Assembly: GCA_003531115.1 (NCBI GenBank)
Contig: DQHT01000059.1
Coordinates: 28,825-50,022, forward strand
Source: Bacteroidota bacterium
GTDB taxonomy: Bacteria > Bacteroidota > Bacteroidia > UBA8524
Reading direction: 5' to 3'
DNA length: 21,198 bases
This document shows positions 6,083 through 13,983 of the stretch, one piece after another. Position numbers and translations under genes: made by a program. Position 1 is the stretch's first letter. Every line of letters starts with the position of its first letter. A model generated the notes under the pieces. The model was not told where the DNA came from. It searched no databases and worked only from the letters and a program-made list of their open reading frames with translations.

Positions 6083-7291
6083 AATAAGTACCTGTTTAAC
6101 GAGCGCGGCGGCTTCTTTGAGTTCGATGGCTGAGAATACTTTCAAGCCCGAATCATCAATAAGTTTTTTACCTTCTTCGGCATTGGTTCCCTGCAAGCGA
6201 ACGATAATCGGCACAGGGATGTTTCCGATGTTATTGTAAGCATCTACTACCCCTTGCGCCACCCGGTCGCAACGAACGATACCTCCAAACACATTGATCA
6301 GGATCGCTTTTACATTGGGGTCAGAAAGGATGATGCGGAAGCCTGCCTCCACAGTTTGGGCATTGGCAGTACCACCTACGTCGAGGAAGTTAGCCGGTTC
6401 GCCACCGCTTAATTTGATAATGTCCATGGTTGCCATGGCCAATCCGGCACCGTTTACCATGCAGCCAACGTTTCCATCAAGCTTAACGTAGTTCAGGTTG
6501 GATTTTTTGGCTTCAACCTCGGTTGGATCTTCTTCGCTTTCGTCGCGGAGAAGTTCTAGGTCTTTATGACGGAACAAGGCGTTTTCATCCAGGCTTACTT
6601 TAGCATCAACAGCTAAAATACGGTCATCCGAAGTTTTTAATACCGGATTGATCTCGAACATGTCCGAATCGGTATTCACATATGCAGTATATAATGCCAT
6701 CACGAACTTCACCATCTCTTTGTTGGCTTGTCCTTCAAGGCCCAAATTGTAAGCGATTTTCCTGGCCTGGAAACCGGTAAGTCCGGTCAGCGGGTCTATC
6801 CACTCTTTATGGATTTTTTCAGGGGTATGCTCTGCCACATGTTCGATGTCCATACCACCTTCAGTAGTATAGATGATCACGTTCTGGCTGGTTTGACGGT
6901 CCATAAGAACCGACATATAAAATTCTTTCGGTTCAGAAGCTCCCGGGTAGTACACATCCTCAGCAACAAGGATCTTGCTTACCAGTTTGCCTTTCGGTCC
7001 GGTTTGAATGGTAACAAGGGTATTTCCGAGAATATTGGTAGCGATCTCTTTAGCCTGATCGAGATTTTTTGCCAGGGCTACCCCTCTTTGTTCACTGCCA
7101 ACTATGCTCCCTTTTCCACGTCCACCGGCATGGATCTGTGATTTTAAAACAACCCAGCTTTGTCCGGATTGTGCCTGCATTTGTTTCGCTGCTTCAACCG
7201 CTTCATCCGGTGTGGTGGCTACGAGTCCGTTTTGAATAGTAACACCGTATTTCTTCAAAATTTCCTTAGCCTGGTATTCGTGAATGTTCAT
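6080..7291 (-). CDS. sucC: Succinyl-CoA ligase (ADP-forming) subunit beta
   Basis: A 403-residue cytosolic TCA-cycle enzyme subunit that, with the alpha subunit (SucD), interconverts succinyl-CoA and succinate with phosphorylation of ADP. The N-terminus MNIHEYQAKEILKKYGV is typical. An ATP-grasp domain follows (WVVLKSQIHAGGRGKG near 47-62, and DMFEINPVLK with AVDAKVSLD near 220-250). The C-terminal CoA-ligase domain carries GNVGCMVNGAGLAMATMD and NVFGGIVRCD. The length is slightly above the 388 residues of the E. coli protein, as is common in Bacteroidota. sucD is not adjacent, so the two subunits are encoded apart. Transcription is probably driven from the promoter at 7316-7346, and the gene appears monocistronic. 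Confidence 0.96.
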   Translation of the reverse strand: MNIHEYQAKEILKKYGVTIQNGLVATTPDEAVEAAKQMQAQSGQSWVVLKSQIHAGGRGKGSIVGSEQRGVALAKNLDQAKEIATNILGNTLVTIQTGPKGKLVSKILVAEDVYYPGASEPKEFYMSVLMDRQTSQNVIIYTTEGGMDIEHVAEHTPEKIHKEWIDPLTGLTGFQARKIAYNLGLEGQANKEMVKFVMALYTAYVNTDSDMFEINPVLKTSDDRILAVDAKVSLDENALFRHKDLELLRDESEEDPTEVEAKKSNLNYVKLDGNVGCMVNGAGLAMATMDIIKLSGGEPANFLDVGGTANAQTVEAGFRIILSDPNVKAILINVFGGIVRCDRVAQGVVDAYNNIGNIPVPIIVRLQGTNAEEGKKLIDDSGLKVFSAIELKEAAALVKQVLI

Positions 7292-7315
7292 ATTCTCGTT
7301 TTTTTAAAAGATGGG

Positions 7316-7346
7316 CAAAAATAGGTTTTGAAAAGCAAGTGAACAA
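7316..7346 (-). promoter_or_regulatory. Putative sucC promoter
   Basis: On the minus strand a TTG (7344-7346) and TATTTTTG (7316-7323) are separated by 20 nt. That is the best-spaced match in the window to the Bacteroidota promoter pattern TTG-N17-23-TAnnTTTG. The ATG at 7291 lies 24 nt downstream, leaving a short A/T-rich leader. Confidence 0.65.
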
Positions 7347-7407
7347 GGGACTACAATGATTAGCCTGTCTTCTGCGTTATGGAAGGGTATTTATCGATCC
7401 CAAAGCC

Positions 7408-7415
7408 TAGGTTTG
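7408..7415 (+). promoter_or_regulatory. Putative -7 element for the exported protein at 7421
   Basis: TAGGTTTG is an exact TAnnTTTG match ending 5 nt before the ATG at 7421. It argues for that start over the in-frame ATG at 7379, which lies upstream of the element. No -33 element is clear. Confidence 0.4.
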
Positions 7416-7420
7416 TTCCT

Positions 7421-8374
7421 ATGAAACGCATCAGGAAAGTATCATTGTGCACTTCTTTCAGTTATTTGTCCTTCGTTCTAATTCTGTTTTCTGTTGCAGG
7501 CTCAGCTACGGTACAGGAGCTTCAGGCACAAAATACCAGGACCTATATCAACCAGATTGACACCAATCTCACATATAAGGTAACCAAACATTCCGGGGTA
7601 TTTTATATCGGTTATATTCTTTCTATGGATGAAAGAGAGATCCTCATGCTCCTTCCTGTTCGTGGAAGGTTAGTTATCCCTGCCCACGAGATCAAATCCA
7701 TAGAAGTGGTAAAAGAAGAAGAGTTCGATGAATACGGGGAATATCTGGACCCGGCAGAGGAAGTTAGCCATTTTGTTCTCAACACAAATGCGCTGGGACT
7801 GAAAAAATCGGAGGTAGAGCTGGGTATGTCATGGGTAGGTCCTGATGTTATTTTTGGCCTGAGCGATCGCAAAAGCATTCGGGTTGCAACAAGTTGGGTG
7901 GGTCACCCTTTAATGGCAACGTATAGCTATCAACTACCGGTGGCTGATAAATTTAACATGACGCTCGGCATTATGGGAGCCTGGGGTACCTGGGTGAGCC
8001 CTGAAGAATCGATGGTGCTTCCATTTGCAGGAATGACTCTTGGCACGGCACGTAAAAATATCACATTAACAGGAGGTTACGGTCAATTTTATGGATGGGG
8101 GTCGCACCATTATTTACCCTATTTCTCTTTCGCCGGGATTTTGCCTGTAGAAAGAAACTGGAGCTTGTTGGTCGATTCGTATTTGGTTAGGGAAAAAGGT
8201 TTTTATTGGGGCAGTTACGGTAAAGTAAGCTATCTCGATTATCAATTTATGGCCGTACTGGCAAGTCGATGGACATTGAGCCGCACATCGCATTTTCAGG
8301 TTGGTGGAGGAATTCTTGGGGTTGGGAATGAATTATTTCCACTTCCGATCGTCCAATATTTAAAGAAGTTTTAG
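7421..8374 (+). CDS. Exported protein of unknown function, probable outer-membrane beta protein
   Basis: I do not recognise a named family. The 317-residue protein starts with a basic, hydrophobic signal sequence (about residues 1-36, ending near LQAQ-N). A small beta module near 50-85 follows the pattern G-x-I-L-x-M-D-E-R-E-I then a strand ending in IPAHEIKSIEV, a motif common in Bacteroidota surface proteins. An acidic linker (EEEFDEYGEYLDPAEE) comes next. The rest, from about 120 to the end, is glycine- and aromatic-rich with alternating hydrophobic strands (for example ITLTGGYGQFYGWGS), as in outer-membrane barrels, and the chain ends in Phe. The start at 7421 gives a proper signal peptide, whereas the frame opening at 7379 would bury it. 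It stands alone between the divergent sucC and the LolD operon. Confidence 0.7.
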   Translation: MKRIRKVSLCTSFSYLSFVLILFSVAGSATVQELQAQNTRTYINQIDTNLTYKVTKHSGVFYIGYILSMDEREILMLLPVRGRLVIPAHEIKSIEVVKEEEFDEYGEYLDPAEEVSHFVLNTNALGLKKSEVELGMSWVGPDVIFGLSDRKSIRVATSWVGHPLMATYSYQLPVADKFNMTLGIMGAWGTWVSPEESMVLPFAGMTLGTARKNITLTGGYGQFYGWGSHHYLPYFSFAGILPVERNWSLLVDSYLVREKGFYWGSYGKVSYLDYQFMAVLASRWTLSRTSHFQVGGGILGVGNELFPLPIVQYLKKF

Positions 8375-8400
8375 GCTTTTCCCTCTCTTCCCATTTTTCC

Positions 8401-8408
8401 TATCTTCG
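8401..8408 (+). promoter_or_regulatory. Putative -7 element for the lolD-recQ-glycosyltransferase operon
   Basis: TATCTTCG matches TAnnTTTG except for one base and lies 6 nt before the ATG at 8415, the near-leaderless layout seen elsewhere in the window. It falls 26 nt past the stop of the preceding gene, so the operon has its own promoter. Confidence 0.45.
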
Positions 8409-8414
8409 CCCCCA

Positions 8415-9068
8415 ATGGTAGAAGCAATCGGCATCCGCAAAAAATACGGTTCCCTCGAGGTTCTTAAAGACATCCATCTTAAAGTAGAAGAAGCCGAGAT
8501 CGTAAGTATTGTCGGAGCTTCGGGAGCCGGGAAATCAACGCTACTGCAGATCCTGGGCACACTCGACCATGCGGATGAAGGCGAACTCATTATCCGTGGT
8601 GAATCGCTTCGTAAACTGGGAAAAAATGCCCTGGCCGAATTTCGCAACCGTCATCTGGGTTTTGTATTTCAGTTCCATCACCTGCTTCCCGAGTTTAGCG
8701 CGCTGGAAAACACCTGTTTCCCTGCCTTTATCCAGGGTATTTCTAAAAATGAGGCGGAACAAAAAGCCAAAATTTTATTGGATCGCCTGGGATTGTCCCA
8801 ACGTATCCATCATAAACCCTCCGAACTTTCAGGAGGCGAACAACAACGGGTGGCTGTGGCGCGCGCATTGATCAATAAGCCGGCTGTAGTATTTGCCGAT
8901 GAACCGAGCGGCAACCTCGATTCGACCAATTCGAAAGAGCTTCACGACTTATTTTTTGAACTTCGTAAAGAGCTGAATCAAACCTTTATTATCGTTACCC
9001 ATAACGAAGAACTCGCCGCCAAAGCCGACCGCTGCCTGACTATTCGCGACGGGCGTATTGAGGAATAG
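8415..9068 (+). CDS. lolD: ABC transporter ATPase of the LolD/MacB type
   Basis: A 217-residue ATP-binding subunit that would sit on the cytoplasmic face of an inner-membrane transporter. Walker A is GASGAGKS (34-41), the Q-loop lies in [12 protein letters not shown], the signature is LSGGEQQR, Walker B is [13 protein letters not shown] and the switch is VTHNEE. The Q-loop and signature region match LolD, which with LolC/LolE extracts lipoproteins from the inner membrane. MacB/FtsE-type ATPases are close relatives, so the substrate is inferred. No permease gene is adjacent, as is usual for Bacteroidota where LolC/E-like permeases are encoded elsewhere. The next gene, recQ, starts 6 nt after the stop, so co-transcription is likely. 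Confidence 0.85.
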   Translation: MVEAIGIRKKYGSLEVLKDIHLKVEEAEIVSIVGASGAGKSTLLQILGTLDHADEGELIIRGESLRKLGKNALAEFRNRHLGFVFQFHHLLPEFSALENTCFPAFIQGISKNEAEQKAKILLDRLGLSQRIHHKPSELSGGEQQRVAVARALINKPAVVFADEPSGNLDSTNSKELHDLFFELRKELNQTFIIVTHNEELAAKADRCLTIRDGRIEE

Positions 9069-9074
9069 CCGCCT

Positions 9075-10970
9075 ATGACGGACATCCACGACATACTCAA
9101 AAAATACTGGGGATATGACCAGTTCAGGCCTCTGCAACAGGATATCATTGAGTCGGTTCTGGATGGCAAAGACACCCTGGCGCTTTTGCCTACCGGAGGT
9201 GGAAAATCCATTTGCTTTCAGGTACCTGCCATGGCCCATGAAGGCATTTGTATCGTTGTTTCCCCCCTCATTGCCCTGATGAAAGACCAGGTTGAAAACC
9301 TGCTTAAACGGGATATTCCGGCCGTAGCCATTTTTTCGGGCATGAGCTACCGGCATATCGATAAAGAACTTGACAGTTGTGTTGCAGGAAACTATAAATT
9401 CCTCTACCTCTCTCCCGAACGTTTAAAAACAGAAATTTTCAAAGCCCGCCTGCCTCAAATGAAGGTTAATCTCCTGGCTATTGATGAGGCGCATTGTATC
9501 TCTCAATGGGGCTATGATTTTCGTCCGGAATACCTGCAGATCGCGGAAATCAGAAAATGGACCGACGCCCCGGTAATGGCCCTTACTGCCACCGCCACCG
9601 CCCGGGTTGTTGAGGATATTCAGGAGAAAATGGCCTTTAAGAAGAAGCATGTTTTTCGAAAAAGCTTTGAAAGAAAAAATCTCCACTATATCGTCCTGAA
9701 TGAAGAAAACAAACTGGGGCGGATCCTGCAGCTTTGCCAGCGTTTTCATGGCTCCGGAGTAATTTATGCCCGTAACAGAAAACTGTGCCGCGACCTGGCG
9801 GAATACCTCTATCAGAACGGACAGTCGGCCGATTATTACCATGCCGGACTCGACCAGCCAACCCGAAATGCCAAACAGGAAGCCTGGATCCAAAACCGGG
9901 TACGCATCATCGTGTCGACCAATGCCTTTGGAATGGGGATCGATAAACCGGATGTGCGTTTTGTGCTGCATTATGAAATGCCGGATAGCTTGGAGGCATA
10001 CTACCAGGAAGCCGGAAGAGCCGGACGTGATGAAAAGGCAGCCTGGTGTGTGGCTCTGGTGCAGGAGCGCGACGAAGAAACAGCACGTGAAAAGCTGGAC
10101 CGTGCCTACCCTCCTTATGAAGAAGTGGCCCGCATCTATGAAGCCTTGTGCAACCGGTACCAGGTAGCCGTTCACAGCGGGACCATGCGGGAGGTTCCTT
10201 TCGATCTGATCAAATTTGCTTTTGAACTGGGTGTTTCTTCCTCCCGGGTGTATAACGCCCTGAAGGTACTTGAACAACAGGATATTCTTGCCGTTTCAGA
10301 AGCCATCCATCAACCGGCACGTCTCCATATTCTTGTTAACAATACCGTGTTGTATGATTTTGAACTTCGCAATCCCAAAATTGCCGGGATCTTAAAACTT
10401 CTTCTTCGCACCTATGGCGGATTATTTGAAAATTATGTGCGGATCGATGAAAATTACCTTGCCCGCAAAAGTGGGGTAAGCACGGATGAGATCATCAAAC
10501 TCCTCGAAAAATTAAAAGAACACGAACTGCTCGATTATGTCCCGGCACGTGAAGATCCCACCCTCACCTTTTTGCGCGACCGGGAACATAAACTTCATTA
10601 CGACCAGGAGGCGGTAAAGATCCGGAAGAATGAAGCCAATGCCCGGCTTGACCGTGTTTTTGAATATGCCCTGCGTAAAGACGAATGCCGCAGCCGCTTG
10701 CTATTGGCCTATTTTGATGAGACCAATGTCGAAAAATGCGGCAACTGCGATGTGTGTACCCGGGAGAAAAAACATGAATATCCGGAATCCTATTACCGTG
10801 AGTGGGCGGAGAAGTTGATAAAGTCAGATATTCGTCACCTCAACGACATGGTGACCAGCATGGGATACTGGCATGAAACGGGTCTTCAACTGGCTCTGCA
10901 ACACCTGTTGGATGAAGGAAAAATTAGTCTGGACGATAAACAGGAACTCAGGTGGCAGGAAACAAAATAA
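9075..10970 (+). CDS. RecQ-family ATP-dependent DNA helicase, Bacteroidota-type architecture
   Basis: A 631-residue 3'-5' DNA helicase of recombination and repair. Motif 0 is FRPLQQDII (17-25), Walker A PTGGGKS (39-45), the DEAH box is in IDEAHCISQWG, motif III MALTATAT, and motif VI QEAGRAGRD (311-319). The zinc cysteines C538, C555, C558 and C561 keep the E. coli RecQ spacing (17, 3, 3) but lie about 220 residues after motif VI instead of about 55. The intervening segment holds two winged-helix-like stretches (around FDLIKFAFELGVSSSRVYNA and YLARKSGVSTDEIIKLLEKL). Only ~70 residues follow the last cysteine and no HRDC domain is seen. This is a second-type RecQ and should not be assumed equivalent to E. 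coli RecQ. It lies between lolD and two glycosyltransferases in one run. Confidence 0.92.
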   Translation: MTDIHDILKKYWGYDQFRPLQQDIIESVLDGKDTLALLPTGGGKSICFQVPAMAHEGICIVVSPLIALMKDQVENLLKRDIPAVAIFSGMSYRHIDKELDSCVAGNYKFLYLSPERLKTEIFKARLPQMKVNLLAIDEAHCISQWGYDFRPEYLQIAEIRKWTDAPVMALTATATARVVEDIQEKMAFKKKHVFRKSFERKNLHYIVLNEENKLGRILQLCQRFHGSGVIYARNRKLCRDLAEYLYQNGQSADYYHAGLDQPTRNAKQEAWIQNRVRIIVSTNAFGMGIDKPDVRFVLHYEMPDSLEAYYQEAGRAGRDEKAAWCVALVQERDEETAREKLDRAYPPYEEVARIYEALCNRYQVAVHSGTMREVPFDLIKFAFELGVSSSRVYNALKVLEQQDILAVSEAIHQPARLHILVNNTVLYDFELRNPKIAGILKLLLRTYGGLFENYVRIDENYLARKSGVSTDEIIKLLEKLKEHELLDYVPAREDPTLTFLRDREHKLHYDQEAVKIRKNEANARLDRVFEYALRKDECRSRLLLAYFDETNVEKCGNCDVCTREKKHEYPESYYREWAEKLIKSDIRHLNDMVTSMGYWHETGLQLALQHLLDEGKISLDDKQELRWQETK

Positions 10971-12052
10971 AGCGGATCAGTTTCACCGTGGTGAATGACC
11001 TGAGCTACGACCAGCGTATGCAGCGGATCTGTGGAAGTTTGTCGAAAGCCGGATATGAGCTTACCCTTATCGGTCGTAAGTTGCCCCATTCCAAAGATCT
11101 GCCAGATCTTCCCTTCACCTGCGTAAGGCTGCCTTTTATTTTTCGAAGAGGAAAATTCTTTTATATGGAATTGCAGATCAGGCTTTTCTTTTATCTGCTC
11201 TTCCATCGTTTCGATATTTATGGTGCGGTGGATCTGGATACGCTTTTACCTAACCTGTTGGTAGCCCGCTTAAAAGGAAAAAAATTGGTTTATGATGCCC
11301 ATGAATATTTTACGGAAGTTCCTGAAGTCGTGCATCGGCCTGTGGTTCAGAAAATTTGGCTGGGAATAGAAAAATTCTGCGTTCCCCGTGTTGATTTGGC
11401 TTATACGGTGAGTCCGGGCCTTGCTGATCTGTTTGAAGAAAAATACCACAAACCCTTTGCGGTGATCCGTAACCTGCCTTTTCGTCAAACATCCATCCAT
11501 AAAGAAAAACATGACCCCCCTTTTATTCTGTACCAGGGTGCTTTGAATGAGGGCCGTTGTTTGGAGATGCTTTTGCCGGCCATTCAAGGCTTACCCCTTC
11601 AATTATGGATAGCCGGAGAAGGAGATCTGAGTTCTGATTTGCGTCAATTGTGTCGCGACCTGAAAATAGAAGACCAGGTAAAATTTTTAGGGTATGTGAG
11701 CCCAAATGAACTCAGGAAAATTACCCCACAGGCTTATTTAGGATTTAATGTGCTGGAAAACAAAGGCTTGAGTTATTATTATTCGCTGGCAAACAAATGT
11801 TTTGACTACCTGCAGGCCGGTGTACCCTGCCTGTGTAGCCCGTTTCCGGAATACCTGCGTCTTGCACAGGAATATCCAGCCCTTATTTTTGCCGCAGCAC
11901 ATTCGGAAGAAATTCGTCTTGCTATTACGCGATTACTAAACGATCCTGAAATGTACCATCAACTTGTGGCTGCCTGTATCCCGGCAGGTGAAAACCTGAA
12001 CTGGGAATCGGAAGAACCATTGTTGCTGGCTTTGTATGAAAAGCAAGTCTGA
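10952..12052 (+). CDS. Glycosyltransferase, GT4-like
   Basis: A 366-residue predicted GT-B fold glycosyltransferase. The N-terminal half has the GT4-type layout: VVNDLSYDQRMQRICGSL near 9-26, a D-x-D-T segment (GAVDLDTLLPNLLVA), KLVYDAHEYF and an AYTVSPGLADLF helix. The C-terminal nucleotide-sugar half carries LYQGALNEGR, LWIAGEGDL, VKFLGYVSPNEL and a SLANKCFDYLQAGVPCL segment where the donor-binding glutamate motif usually lies. Donor and acceptor cannot be told. It begins with GTG at 10952, 19 nt inside the end of recQ. No ATG occurs until residue 23, past the conserved first strand, so GTG is favoured. It overlaps the next glycosyltransferase by 17 nt, so the two are probably made together. 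Confidence 0.82.
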   Translation: MAGNKIKRISFTVVNDLSYDQRMQRICGSLSKAGYELTLIGRKLPHSKDLPDLPFTCVRLPFIFRRGKFFYMELQIRLFFYLLFHRFDIYGAVDLDTLLPNLLVARLKGKKLVYDAHEYFTEVPEVVHRPVVQKIWLGIEKFCVPRVDLAYTVSPGLADLFEEKYHKPFAVIRNLPFRQTSIHKEKHDPPFILYQGALNEGRCLEMLLPAIQGLPLQLWIAGEGDLSSDLRQLCRDLKIEDQVKFLGYVSPNELRKITPQAYLGFNVLENKGLSYYYSLANKCFDYLQAGVPCLCSPFPEYLRLAQEYPALIFAAAHSEEIRLAITRLLNDPEMYHQLVAACIPAGENLNWESEEPLLLALYEKQV

Positions 12053-13178
12053 ACATATTCATCTTATCGCTTTTGATATTCCATGGCCGGCCAATTATGG
12101 AGGTGTGATCGATATCTTTTATAAACTGCGCGCGCTTCATGCACAAGGAATACGGGTCACCTTACATTGTTATCAGTACGGCAGGGAGCAGAGTAAAGAA
12201 CTTCTTAAATATGCCGACAAGGTTTTTTATTATAAACGGCGCACGTTTAAAAATCCGTTCTACAGCAAACTCCCTTACATCGTGGCCTCCAGGAATACGG
12301 TGGAGTTATTGGAAAATTTAAAGTCCGATCGCGACCCCATCGTATTCGAAGGACTCCATTGTTGTTATTACCTGAATCATCCGGAAATCAAAAACAGGAT
12401 CAGGGTAGTGCGCACCCACAATATTGAACACGATTATTACAGTAAGCTCGAAGAAGTTGAGAATAATTTTTTTAAAAAATATTTTTTCAGGATCGAAAGT
12501 GAACGTTTGAAACGTTTTGAAAGCCAGCTCAAACATGCGAGTTTGATCGCGGCTATTTCGCCTTCAGACTTCACTTATTTTTCTAAAAAGTTCCACCAGG
12601 CCTTTTATTTACCGGCTTTCCATCCGAATGAAACGGTTGAATGTCAGGCCGGAACCGGTTCTTATGCTTTTTACCATGGAAATTTGTCGGTTGGCGAAAA
12701 TGACCAGGCTGCGCGCTTTTTAGTCAATGAAGTTTTTACCGATCCCTCCTTTCCCCTGATCATTGCCGGAAGTAATCCTTCCCGTGAGCTTCTGTCCAGC
12801 CTGGAAGGGAAAAAGCATATTCGCCTGTATAATCATCTGGATTCGAAAGAAATGCTGGACTATATCCGAAATGCCCAGATCAATGTACTCCCTACCTTTC
12901 AGAGCACCGGCATCAAACTTAAGCTGATCAATTCCCTGTACCTGGGCCGGCATTGTCTGGCCAATTCAATGATGGTCAACAACACCGGGCTTGAACCTTT
13001 TTGTATCCTGGCCAATACCCCGGGGCAATTTAAAAAGGAACTTAAAAAATGGATGGAGATCCCGTTTACAGAGGCCGACAAGGACAAAAGAAAGGCTTAT
13101 CTTGACCTCCACTTTTCTTCAAAAACCAATGCCGCATTGCTGATGGATGCTATCCGTTTAGCGAAGAAGTCTCATTGA
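12036..13178 (+). CDS. Glycosyltransferase, GT4-like (second of a pair)
   Basis: A 380-residue GT-B-like protein. The start IAFDIPWPANYGGVIDIFYK (11-30) contains the glycine-rich loop of GT4 enzymes. VVRTHNIEHDYY near 127-138 is a common family element, and LIAAISPSDFTYF marks the inter-domain strand. The C-terminal half holds FYHGNLSVGEN, LIIAGSNPSREL, YNHLDSKEMLDYI and TGIKLKLINSLYLGRHCLAN, corresponding to the sugar-nucleotide binding region. It begins 17 nt inside the preceding glycosyltransferase. Its last 29 nt overlap the 3' end of ftsE on the opposite strand, so no separate terminator exists between the two. The sugar product is unknown, and no polysaccharide export or flippase gene is in the window. 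Confidence 0.8.
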   Translation: MKSKSEHIHLIAFDIPWPANYGGVIDIFYKLRALHAQGIRVTLHCYQYGREQSKELLKYADKVFYYKRRTFKNPFYSKLPYIVASRNTVELLENLKSDRDPIVFEGLHCCYYLNHPEIKNRIRVVRTHNIEHDYYSKLEEVENNFFKKYFFRIESERLKRFESQLKHASLIAAISPSDFTYFSKKFHQAFYLPAFHPNETVECQAGTGSYAFYHGNLSVGENDQAARFLVNEVFTDPSFPLIIAGSNPSRELLSSLEGKKHIRLYNHLDSKEMLDYIRNAQINVLPTFQSTGIKLKLINSLYLGRHCLANSMMVNNTGLEPFCILANTPGQFKKELKKWMEIPFTEADKDKRKAYLDLHFSSKTNAALLMDAIRLAKKSH

Positions 13179-13833
13179 TCATCCCCGATTCGCAGCGGTA
13201 AATTTTTCCAAAAAACTTATTGATCAGCCTGTAGTCGTGGGTGGCCATAAAAACGGCCGTTCCTTTGTTGCTGATCTCTTTGAGCAGTTTCATGATATCG
13301 TCGGATACTTCGGGATCCAGATTCCCGGTCGGTTCATCAGCCAGGAGGATCTCGGGGTCGTTAAGCAGAGCCCTGGCGATCACTACCCTTTGTTGTTCCC
13401 CTCCGGAAAGCTCGAATGGCATCTTAAAATCTTTGGTGGCCAATCCCACCATGTTCAAAACTTCAGCTATGCGCGCTTTTCTTTTTCCGGATTCTTTCCA
13501 TCCCGTAGCCTGCAATACAAAATCGAGGTTATGGAAAACGGTCCGGTCGGTAAGCAACTGGAAATCCTGAAAAACGATCCCCAAATGACGACGAAGTAAA
13601 TGAACATTGGATGGGCGAATTTTTTTTAGATCCATCTCTGCCACCTTTCCCTCCCCTTCTCTTAGGGGTAGTTCTCCATAAAGGGTTTTAAGCAAACTCG
13701 ATTTGCCACTTCCTGTTTTACCGATCAGGTATACAAATTCTCCGGAATGAATTTTTAAGTTCACCTGGTTAAGCACCATATTCGAACCATGGTAGATATT
13801 TACGTCACTAAGGCTGATGACTTCTTTGCTCAT
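13150..13833 (-). CDS. ftsE: Cell division ATPase FtsE
   Basis: A 227-residue ABC ATPase. Walker A is GKTGSGKS (38-45), the Q-loop is in GIVFQDFQLLTDRTVFHNLDFVL, the signature is LSGGEQQR, Walker B ILLADEPTGNLDPE and the switch MATHDYRLI. DFQLL-x-DRTV-x-NL and the ATHD-x-x-L ending are typical of FtsE rather than LolD. With FtsX it forms a membrane complex that controls periplasmic peptidoglycan hydrolases at the division site. ftsX is not beside it, which is usual in Bacteroidota. The 3' end overlaps the convergent glycosyltransferase gene by 29 nt, so transcription of each may interfere with the other. Confidence 0.9.
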   Translation of the reverse strand: MSKEVISLSDVNIYHGSNMVLNQVNLKIHSGEFVYLIGKTGSGKSSLLKTLYGELPLREGEGKVAEMDLKKIRPSNVHLLRRHLGIVFQDFQLLTDRTVFHNLDFVLQATGWKESGKRKARIAEVLNMVGLATKDFKMPFELSGGEQQRVVIARALLNDPEILLADEPTGNLDPEVSDDIMKLLKEISNKGTAVFMATHDYRLINKFFGKIYRCESGMINETSSLNG

Positions 13834-13938
13834 GAATTTTTTGCTTGGAAAAGTTCAAATCTCAGGGTAAAAATAGATAATACATAAAAAAAAATGGATT
13901 TCCTTTGAGAAGATACATGTAAGTGATGTGAATTTTTC

Positions 13939-13946
13939 TAAATTTG
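13939..13946 (+). promoter_or_regulatory. Putative -7 element for the OmpA-like/TPR lipoprotein
   Basis: TAAATTTG is an exact TAnnTTTG match 37 nt before the ATG at 13984, leaving a leader of roughly 30 nt. A -33 TTTG at the right spacing is not visible; the nearest, at 13904, is too far. Confidence 0.5.
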
Positions 13947-13983
13947 CGCTGACCAAAAGAAATCTATAACATATCCAATCGTT

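Noticed and set aside
8415-9068. LolD-type ATPase and FtsE (13150-13833) as parts of one transporter
   Set aside because: They are separate families with different motif details, lie on opposite strands, and neither has a permease beside it.
9423-10277. A 284-codon open frame on the minus strand inside recQ
   Set aside because: It lies wholly inside the well-supported helicase gene, has no recognisable domain, and its composition is that of an antisense shadow.
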